A stretch of DNA of 64,000 nt from Pelobates cultripes (taxonomy: Eukaryota > Chordata > Amphibia > Anura > Pelobatidae): assembly GCA_933207985.1 (NCBI GenBank), contig OW240912.1, positions 73,297,834-73,361,833 of the forward strand. Reading direction: 5' to 3'. Both the position numbers and the translations under genes were made by a program. The notes beneath the pieces are model-generated. The model ran no database searches, was not told where the DNA came from, and saw only the letters and a list, made by a program, of their open reading frames with translations. Below are positions 53,901 to 64,000 of the stretch, one piece after another; the first letter of the stretch is position 1; the number at the start of each line of letters is the position of its first letter.

Positions 53901-56900
53901 CCTATGGCCAGTGACCAGAGTGACCAGGAAACGAGACGTAATGTTTAGCAGCAATGTTTTAACGTGAAATATGAACTTGGAAGTGGCAAGTGGGTGTACG
54001 TAAAGAAGTAGTAGGGGAGACTGCTGGGAGACTGTTGCTCTTGGATAGAAATGAGTCTGGTGTTTTAATGGGACACCATAGGTTGGAAAGAGAGGGATTG
54101 TAGTTAGTGTGGTTAGTCTTAGATGTATGTAAAGACATAACATAATAGTCGCCGTGTTTGACCATGTCCGATAATTTTAAAAATGTGCTGATATCGGATT
54201 GACGGATCTCAGTGAACACTCGGGGTCTAAGGAAGCCATAGATGGCGATGTAAATGGCTATTTTAATGATAGAGTTAGTCTGGACATTGAAGGGGTTTGT
54301 GTCCAATAGGTCTGATATGTTCCTGAATATGGGTCCGTCTATTGGTAATTTATTGGTAGTAGGAGGTCGATCTATTTTGTCGATGCCTTCAAGAATGGTT
54401 TTTATGGAGTATGTAGAAAGAAAAGGTGGGTGATTAGGCAAGGTAGTGAGGATGTGGTGCTATATACCTGCAAGATATTATTTGATAGTGTTATGTGCTA
54501 ATTTGATGTGTAAGTGACAAAAAGAGGCAAACGCTACCATGGTCTCAATAGAGTAAACGTGAAACTCCCCACCAAATTTGCGGAAACAATCAACGCCCTA
54601 TCGTATGCTGTCTTAGTGTTGGCTGACAAGCGTTGTGAGAGAGTGACCGTGCATGGATCAATAATCCCGTTAGTCCATGATTAGCTCCGGAAAGGTTGCT
54701 ATTCTTGATGGGAACTCGTTGGTGAATAGATGCACCTTGTAGAATGCCTGAAAATTAGACCGGTACAAAGCGTCAGTTGCCGTGTTATGAATGCCCAGAA
54801 TGTGTTCGCACACCAAGAAAAATTGTAGTTTGGTGGCTAGCCACGTCAATTTCCATACCAATTGCATTATGGTCAAGGAGGAAGAGCGCCCTTTATTGAT
54901 GATCTTGCAAGCCATCAAAATATCTGAGAAACACTTGACTGCCTTACCGGCCCACAGGTGACCCCAAGTATGGGCAGCTTCTACAATGGGGTAGATCTTG
55001 AAAAGGGCTGAAGTTTCCCTGGAGGCCGGTAAGGTAAGTGCTTCTAGAGGCCTAACATAAACCAGTGATTACCAAAAATTGTCGCAAACCCCGTGTGGAC
55101 TGCTGCATCAGTCCAAATTACAGGGGAGTGGTCGGCCAGTGGAACATGGAGATGCCGTCCACTCTGCCAGGAAGTACACATGCAAAAATTGGCTATGGCT
55201 GGGGGATTGAGGACTATGGTGCCATTGTAAGGCACACTGGGGCTGGAGGCAGAGTAACCCAAAGATAAAGGATCTCCCCTGTGGAATGATATGTATTGTG
55301 AAATTTAGGTTTCCCAGTAAAGACTGGAGATCCCTCCGTATACCAGAACCTTTTTGGAGGAACTAGTCCAGTTCTTGTCTAATGAGTATCAATTTCACAT
55401 CGGGGAGGTGTGCCTGCATAGACACTGAGTCTAGTGAGATACCCAGGAATACCAACTGTGTTGTGGGGCCTATCGTTTTGTCAGGGGACAATGGAAGACC
55501 TAGTGTTGAAAACAGTGCTGTGGTGCTAAGGATGCTACGGGGTGTGAGGGAACCTGCCTCGACCAGTAAGAAATTGTCCAAATAGTGTATGACCATGGGA
55601 CATTTGACCATATTTTGGAGCAGCCAGCATAGAGTCTCTGCAAAGATGTCAAACAGTTTCGGGCTACTCCTGGAGCTGATAGTGAGTCTGATGGTGAAGT
55701 AATAATTATCCCTCTATTTGAGGCCATGGATATGCCAGAGTGACAGATGGAAAGGTAGTAATTTGAATGCGTTCATAACATCCGTCTTACTTAGCCAGGC
55801 TTGTTCACCAGCCAGTAGAATAGCTTGTATGGCATGATCCACGATGGCGTAATGGAGAGAAAATTCTTCAGCTGGTATTAGTGAATTTAAACTAGGGTTG
55901 TGAGAAGAATGGGGTGTGGAAGAAATCGATGACCAAATGTTTTTTATTAGATGTGCTGTTGGTAACCACGCCAATAGGGCTCGTTCACCATGTGGAAAAA
56001 GGAGGGTTGCATAAAAGGATCAATCATAAAACCTGACATGGTCTCTTTCCATAGCAACTCGTCAACGGCAGATGGGTCGTTTGTAGCCAAAAGTAAGTTA
56101 GGGCACTCTAGTGTGACAGAAGGGAGTGCTACTAACCCTGTGTGAAACCCATTGGAAAATCCCAAAATCAAAAATTGCACCAGGTGGTGGGAAGGGTGGG
56201 TGTGCAAGTGGTAGGCTAACGTGTCGATGTTGATCTCCGTCAGTCGTTTCTTAGGAAAAAGCTTAGAAGTGCACATGGATTTTGTATATGCCGTGAAGCA
56301 GATGAAGCAAATGTGCAACAACTTGCAAGCATTGTAATCATAGGTTCCTGCATTAAAGGTGTTGCACACTTGCGCCTTGCCCAAGAATACAACTGGTCTG
56401 CCTAGCTTTTCTCTTTGTCCCCGGGGGTAGCTGGAATGAGAGATTCAGCGGGTGAGCTGGGTCTAACATTCGTGCTGGGCCTGGAAGGAGTGCCCTGATG
56501 AGACATGTTGTCTCCTTTGATTGATTCTTGCGACATCCTATAACAAGATTAGTAAATGAAATACTATATTGAAAGCCAATGGTGATATCGCAAATATAGA
56601 ACTGGCTTGCTTGCTAGTGCCGGTGGCAAACAACTTAACTGCCCCGTGACAGGTGAATCCCTGATGATTGCCAAGTGGAGAAGAGAGGCTCTACCTATGA
56701 TTTGGCCCGTATGGAAATGTGGCCACAAATCGGTGTTGCAGAATGTTGGCCTCTCAGTGACAGTACGGAGTAAAAATGCGTATGACCGTGGCAAGTGACA
56801 CTCTCAAAAACCCCTGCAGAAGGGGATCTGAGGCAATTAATCTAACATGGGACCATGTGGGCGATATCTCCGCGAGAGGTGGGGAGTTGGCCTCATGGGA

Positions 56901-59130
56901 ACAGTCACGGAGGCAAAGTAGTAAGGCCAGCTCCTAACCCTTGCAGGCAGTTCTCTATCCCTAGCAGGAAGCAGCATAAACGTAACTGTATGTACCTAGA
57001 TAGGCTGAAAAATAGAACAGAGTAGGAAAACTGGAGGGAGGATGTAGCTGGAAATGACACCTATCTGAAAAAAGATCAACAAAAAAATGACAAGTGAAGT
57101 ACTGGATTATAGCTTAGTGTATATATACAGAACGGACCCTAAATAGAGCTGATGAGAGTGAACTATCACCAGAGAGGTGTTTGTTAAGGGCACCTATACA
57201 TAAAGTAAAAGAAGGAGATATATATTTTTACAGAAGAGTATAATAGAAAGTAAGAATTACCTGATAGGTGTTGGAGTAACTCTCTGTATCTTAGTTTGTC
57301 TAAAGTAGTAATTGTCAAAGCTGGAAAACAGATAGTACGACAGAAGATCTTTGTAAGAATGTAACGTATTGAGGACCTAAACGTGGGTCCAATGCAATGA
57401 GACAAGCCGCTTAACTGAGCACAACGTGTAAAAGTAAAAGGCAGTGTGAGGCCTAAATGTACCTGTTTAACGAAACATATGAATGCAAGGAAATGAAAAT
57501 ATCTTAAACAAGATTGCTGGAAGAACACCTCTGTCCTGGGTTTCACTAGCAAAATTGCTAACAATTGATATAGGCACCTAAAATACGTGGCATGATAGGA
57601 GAACAACATAAGTACTGAGTTGAGGAAATATATATAAATATATATATGAAGACATGTATACTGAAATAGTGTTTAACCTATCGAGCGGGCGTTAATATTA
57701 ACAACCGTGTGTGACTACTTAGTAATAGTATCTCATGAACAGCATCCCAGACAAACTGGAAAAAGTTTTAATAGACTACATTTAAATGGTCCATGTAAAA
57801 CCATGTACGAATGCACCTGTGAATTGAACCGTTCGTTGCATTTAAAATGCAAAGTGCTAATAAGTGAACAAATATCTAAAACGTGCAGATGAGATAGTGA
57901 GGGGAAAATCGTGAAGAGCCAGCTAGGCCTAAGGATCTAAAATCCCTTAATACATGCAGGGAAAACCGAACAGACATGCCTGCAAGAATTAAGTGATATT
58001 TAGCAAATGCTAAACTGAACAGTTAAACTGTACCAAGCCTCTTGAATTAAACAAACATGCGAACTGTGAATTTATGAGAATGACCAACCGAACAGCTGAA
58101 AACGAAAGATAACGTGTCAGCATCTAAGTAGCCTAAGAATGAAACGAATGAGCATATGATTCAACCGACGTACGAACGGGAAAGTACACAAATCCAACGA
58201 ATGAAGTAAGTGAATGAACGGGCTGTATTGGAACAAGCGAAATACGCGAATGTGAGTAAGAATCTATAATGATTTATCCACCTATATAAGTTATATTGTT
58301 ACATTTTTTCTGTACTCCTATTCTATTCCTTTTATATTTTCTCTATACTGCACATTTTGTGGGAGAGAATATTTCTCTCTATGGACTATTAAGAGACTCT
58401 CTAGGTATATACAAAATGAATTGGATAGCTATATCACATGTGGAAGTAAAATTCCGGAATTGAAAGCGAGACTTGGAACGCCTGCAACCACCGACCGGAA
58501 GTAAGTGAGCGTTTTAGACGGGGAAACAATGAGAAACAGCGTGATATGATGCCATTTAACCCCTTAAGGACCAAATAAAAGGGAATCATGACATGCCACA
58601 CATGTCATGTGTCCTTAAGGGGTTAAGCAGGACTGTTCATAAAAGGAAGAATGAACGGATTTACCCAGCCAAGGAAGCTGAGCTTTTCGGCAAAACGCGT
58701 CCTGGGAACAGCTAAGACTTATCCTTATGCCCTGTGTATAGAAATGATATACTTTGTATATGTTTTATTTGTTATTTAATTGTATTTGATTTGTTTTTTA
58801 AAGGATAATATACCCTATTAATAAATATTTATTCTTTACACACTTTGGGCTAGAAGTATCCTGCTGCATAGGCGTGTAGTCCTAACACTACACATCGCGC
58901 TTTTATTGAGCCTTATATAGTACGGCTCCACACTTGTGAGTACATCTCTATATTTACTATACTGCATATTATAGTACTTAAGATACTGCACCATATTGGT
59001 TCCTCTACTTCAGCCCCTATATAGGATTGAAAAATAACCAGTGCAACCACGAAGGGAAAGGTCGCCTTGACTGACCTATTGGCGTTTAATTCCTGAGCTA
59101 GGCATATAGCTCGGGTAAATGTGAGTGGTT

Positions 59131-59164
<34 letters not shown>

Positions 59165-62100
59165 ATTCTCACTTTGTATTTTACATTTTTACACTATTGG
59201 AGTTCTCTGTTTTCTTGTTCCTTCTTAGGTGCCCTTTGACTTGTTTAAAGACAAATTAGCAAAATTGTTAAGTATATTTTATTTGATTGTACTAAGCGCT
59301 ACACCTTGTGAGTAAGAATCAGGATGTAAGATTTGCAGCATCATTATACAAAGCACTAAGGCTAAATTGTTGTAGGATCTTGAAAAAAAAACTTTGTGGG
59401 TTTCACATACAAAGTGACTTTCGGCAAAGTCCTAAAAGTGGTGAAGTCACCATGGAAACCAGATGAATATTTTCTGAAAAATATGTTAGTTTCCATGGTG
59501 GTAGCTCCACCTTCAGAACTTTGCCGCACAATTGATCTACTCTTCATTAAACAATATTTTTATAAATCTTCACTTATGTATTTTGGCCAATTTAATGTTA
59601 AACATAAGGTGTCTTGTCTATCTATCTATATATCTCGTATTAGAAATCAGAATTTCCATAATAACTATGTTATAATTCTTATTTCCTTTAAGCACTAGAT
59701 GCATGTTTAATTCATTGAACAGCATTTCCCTGTAAAAGTGAATGTATTTTGAAATGAATGATTGCAGATCATGACAAATTGACATTTGATCAGATTATAT
59801 CAGAGTTCTCGGGAAATGTAGGGCTGATTTTAATTTAATAAAACTACCTGATTATCTAATATCCAGATTTATCACCAGTTACAATTAGTGCTGGGATGAT
59901 TGCCTATTACCAGTCTTTGCTCTTAGCTCTTTGAAGAAAGGGATAATTTCAGTGTCTGAGCTACAACAGCCCAATAAATCAGGGTGTACTGCCCGAGGGA
60001 CAAAAAGGGGCTGAACTTCACATCAAAGCCAGGCCGAACATCCAGAAAAAGGGGAAAATGACTCTTTAAAGAATATTTCAGAATAATCACCTGCAATTGT
60101 TTCTGTTTTAGGTCATTAGTCCCTGAATCACTACTCTCTTTTTTTCCCATTATATGGAGGACTGTGTATTCAAGAGAAATGTGTTTGACAATGGGTAATC
60201 CCATTACTGTTAGAATGAAATAAATGCAGTGATATTGTATTTATCCCAAGCTAATTTGAGAAAATAAGGGAAAAAAACATGTTATATAAGCTATATGTTA
60301 ATATGGTGTATACCAGTGATGGTGAATGTTCTTGTGTCCAAGAGCCAGATCTTCTTCTTAAATCAGGTAACATGACAATTAGTGCTCCTACCCATCTTCA
60401 TTCATTATTTTTGTCAGTCCTTTTTATCACGCCACTGCTTCCTCTTCCCTTTAAAGAACCTCTTTCTATTTGTGTTTTCTTTTCTGCGTCTCGGACACCG
60501 TAGTCCATTTTAGATTTTTTTGTCCCTTCCATGTAACACTTTGCAATTTATTCTCAGCTCCCCTAGACCCTTCCATATTATAATCATTGGGGTTTAATGG
60601 TCCAAAATTAGGGCATTTCAACAAATCTGAATTGTCACTTTAGTAACTAACCCTAATAATATTTTATCAATGAAAAGGGCAAAAACATTAAAATAACTTG
60701 TAATTAACACTGGATACCAAATACTGTTACACGCACAAAGAATGTCAAGCTTAAAACGGAATTGTCAAGCCGAACTTACCTTACCCCAATCGCTTCCTCT
60801 TCTCTTCCTCTCTCAAGATCTGTTCTTCATTTCTTCCTATTTGATCTATTTTTCTTTAAAGCACAGGACAAAGTATTTTGTCTTATGTATTTTTCCTACG
60901 CTTGACCAGCTTTGACCCAGGGGAGGAGCTAAGTCCGCTCCATTTTCTGTGGTCAAAGCAATTTCCCACAATTCTCACCTTTCTCCTGCTGCTTCATTCG
61001 CAGTTTAAATGCCGGCAAAACGACTGAATTTCGTCCTAAAAGAATGAGAATGGTTTGTCCATTGGTGTTAGGACGCAATTCGGTACTTTTTGTTCGGATC
61101 GGAATTTCATTTGAATTTATCAAGTACCGATCCTATACATGCTGCGGCTGCATCTTGCAGCCTCTTAGTAAATAGCTCCCTAATTCCCATTATCTACTAA
61201 GATGCTGAAATATCTAAAATATTTAAAATCTCCCTTCTGCCCCTACTATGCTGCGAGTAGGGGTATGTCTACTAAACAGTAAACAGCCAGTGGCTGCTGA
61301 CTGTTCTAAAAAAAGAACCCCCCATTCGAATAAAGTGCACCACAGTGTGGCACTTATAAAAATAATTAACTTGATTCATCTTTACTTTTTATTAGTAATT
61401 TTGGCTGAAAGACCAATTTTGGTCTATCAGCATTTTAGTAAATAGCCCCTATTTTGTCTTATGTTTTAAAGAAAACTAGATTAGACAGGAAGAAATGAAG
61501 ACCAGATACTTAGAGAGGGAGAGAAGAGGAAGCGATTGGGGAAAGGTAAGTTCGGCATGACATAAAAATAAATGTGTCCCTGTATAGGAAATGTGCAAAA
61601 ACAACTTTTTGTGTGGGTGACTATTAATGTAGCAATTGTGGATGTGACACGTCAGCAATGAGTGACATACAACTAATGGCGTAGATCTTGTGCATAGAAT
61701 AACTTAATTCTTGCAATGAAAATGGAGCAATATGAAATCCTGGGATATGCATGGGCATTCTGTGTTTTTATATACTGATGAGCACTGCTGTGAGATCCCT
61801 TTACTTGGAAGTCTATAGAACAATGCCGAGGTTGCCAGTTACCATGGGTTCAGTTGATAGTAGTAGAATGAAATCCTAACAGTTGTGAAATGTGTCACTA
61901 ATTATATGTAGTAAACACAGTAAAATAAGTTAATAAAGGAAGCCGCTACACTCTTGTGTTGTAGAAAATAGATACATCACAATATGGATGATTAAGGAGA
62001 GAAAGTAGAACAATAATTATACTAGTTTAAATAATTAAACTTAAAGAGTAAAAATAGACAAACAATTATACTTGATTAGCATCAGGGATGTAAGGAAATG

Positions 62101-64000
62101 AATGCTAAAATGCAGAATCTTTATTATTCAAGATGATCATTTGATTGTCGGCAGACAGAAAATGCCAGTCAGACAATATCTTCAATTTCCAACAATTAGA
62201 AACATACTAGGACCTCTGACTACTCGAGAAAGACCTATAGGATTTTAACATATTTGTTACTAATAAACTATTGTTTAACTATTTTTTTTAAAATCTCTGC
62301 CATATACTTTTTAGTTATTTTATCATTATTAGATTGTCTTTTACCTGGCATCCATTCTGACTACTGGTGACATCTGCGGGCGTCTATTAAAGAATCCAAG
62401 GTGGGGATTATGCCACCCATGCCTGATACATAGAGCGGTTTGTCTGCTCATTAAGTTGTACGTTTTAACAATTACTCTCACACTTAGAAAGAACACTATT
62501 ATTTTTCCTTTGTTTCATGTGGTGCACCTTCCTACAACTCTGCTGTGAAAAAGTATCAGAGTGATATCCTACAAGTGGGGAGCAAAACCACTGTATGCTG
62601 ATTAATCCAGAGCTAGTGTAAGCTCCACTACACATGAGTTGCCAATTGTGGAGTTATGCGTTGTGTGTACTTCACATATTGCATTGTTGTTGTTTTGTGT
62701 TCCTCTGTTTTTTCCTATATATTACCAAGAAGTGAAACCAATTCCAGACACATTGCATGAGAACTTGTGAATAGAAGGAACATTATTCTGGGACTGTTTT
62801 TAGATACCTGGTACTCCATTTTTATGCATTTATTTCTAAAATACATTATCAGGTTTTATTGTGTATTTTCAGGTTTATTGTGTAATTTCCCTGTTTTTTA
62901 TGTTGATATTTTTAACCATTTGGTTAAAAATTTCAACATACAAATATCAAAAATTCATATTTTTCTTTGGTGCATCCTGTTTTTTGGATTCTCTTTGTTT
63001 AGGGGTATTTGAGGGAATCCCCTATTTTCAGGTGCGCTGTCCCCCTATTTTTTGTTCAGTTGTCTAGCGCTGCTCCAAACATTTTTTGTTTCTGTCCTGT
63101 CCTTATCTAGTCACTAGCACACATTTATTTTAGCTATGACAATCCAGTGATTGATAAGATTAAACATTGCACTTTAGGTTGGCAAATACAGAACACCATT
63201 GGATATATTTTCATCAAGACAAAGCAGGTGATAAAATTGAGCATTGGTCAAAATTTTAAAAGCTTGCACCAGTCTTCTGGTTTCCTTTGTGAATGCACCC
63301 AACTTAGCATTTTGATCTACAATAGTACTTCTGTTTACCTTCAATGTCAAAAAACGGTGTAGATTTCATGATACCAAACTCAGTTACCAATATCAAATCA
63401 GTAGATAAATACTGTGCCATACTGTAACGTAGCCAAGTTGATTTTGTTTATTGAAAAAAGTACCAGCTCCACACTATGGGACCAAAAGAAAGCTCTTTGA
63501 TTGATAGGTCTCTCTGCAGCTTTAGTAAAGTTATGAGAATTTTATTGCTACACCTCTCTCCAATTGCCATATTTGCAGCTCTGTTAATTAGAAGAATCAG
63601 GTTTTATAAAAAAAAACAAAACACAACAACCTTGTAGATGACACAGTAAGAAAAACACTATAGGCATTCTAATCATTTTTCTTTTGTTTCTTTATTGAAA
63701 AGTGAGTGGCCAAGATTACACACCAATAGCTCCGTGTCGAGGTGAGTTTTATGGGGCTGGGACAGTATTGTTGAGGCCTTCAGGGTATGTAAGAGAGATT
63801 CCAATTCTCAATTAGTGCTTCTTCTAGAAAATATATTTTACATTTTAGTTTCCTAGACTCTGTAATTGTGTTCTGACTGACAGGGTGTAATTAATACCAT
63901 TTTCAGTAATAAAAGACTGGGCTATAAACCTGTGAGAATTGCTAGGTAATAAATGGTGTGGGTTAGGGGAATTGAAATTCGCAAGCTCATTCCTATTAAA

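Overview
The window is vertebrate genomic DNA, most likely from an anuran amphibian. It contains one recognisable host gene. The rest is intergenic DNA packed with transposable elements. The evidence for an amphibian is the repeat mix: L1/Tx1-like and L2/CR1-type LINEs, Penelope-like elements with GIY-YIG endonucleases, a DIRS/Ngaro-type tyrosine-recombinase retrotransposon, Tc1-like transposons, and many short TTAA-flanked palindromic elements (starting TTAAAGGGACAC, TTAACCCCTTAAGGAC or TTAAAGCGGCACTG). These identifications come from reading motifs, not from a database search.

Layout. 1-2.4 kb: LINE tails and a minisatellite. 2.4-7.7 kb: an L1-like LINE on the minus strand with a 16-bp target-site duplication (TSD) and an internal deletion. 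8.3-9.7 kb: an L2-like LINE. 10.8-12.7 kb: Tc1 fragments and MITEs. 12.7-14.1 kb: a collapsed LTR retrotransposon (5-bp TSD, tRNA-Leu-like primer site). 15.4-19.5 kb: Penelope-like element 1, with a MITE and a nearly intact DD37E Tc1-like transposon inserted in it and a hammerhead-ribozyme-like motif near its end. 21.9-26.1 kb: two TTAA elements in tandem sharing one TTAA; they seem to sit inside the first unit of a 36-bp minisatellite that runs to 27.4 kb. There is a 100-N assembly gap at 24843-24942. 27.4-30.1 kb: a Tc1 transposase split by about 1.9 kb. 32.5-33.1 kb: another LINE tail. 33.4-40.5 kb: Penelope-like element 2, whose reverse transcriptase is interrupted by a 3.3-kb insertion made mainly of a 1.48-kb inverted repeat. 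41-43.7 kb: satellites and MITEs.

The host gene is a single-exon bHLH transcription factor on the minus strand at 46318-47193. I assign it to bhlha9 (limb/apical ectodermal ridge regulator) from its bHLH region and the conserved Cys/His stretch just after it. It is flanked by relatively repeat-poor DNA (about 43.7-50.6 kb).

50.6-53.3 kb holds a decayed hAT-type gene related to KIAA1586-like proteins. 53.5-57.6 kb is a degenerate DIRS/Ngaro-type retrotransposon. 57.6-64 kb holds Penelope-like terminal sequence with a 71-bp TTAA MITE inside it, a second copy of the hairpin-rich TTAA family, and unassigned DNA.

No tRNA, rRNA or CRISPR array was seen. All mobile-element genes except L1 ORF1 carry visible frame breaks, stops or truncations. 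The most notable signals are the giant inverted repeat in Penelope element 2, the repeated hammerhead-like motifs, the shared-TTAA tandem insertion, and the chain of consecutive hairpins at 25.2-26.0 kb.
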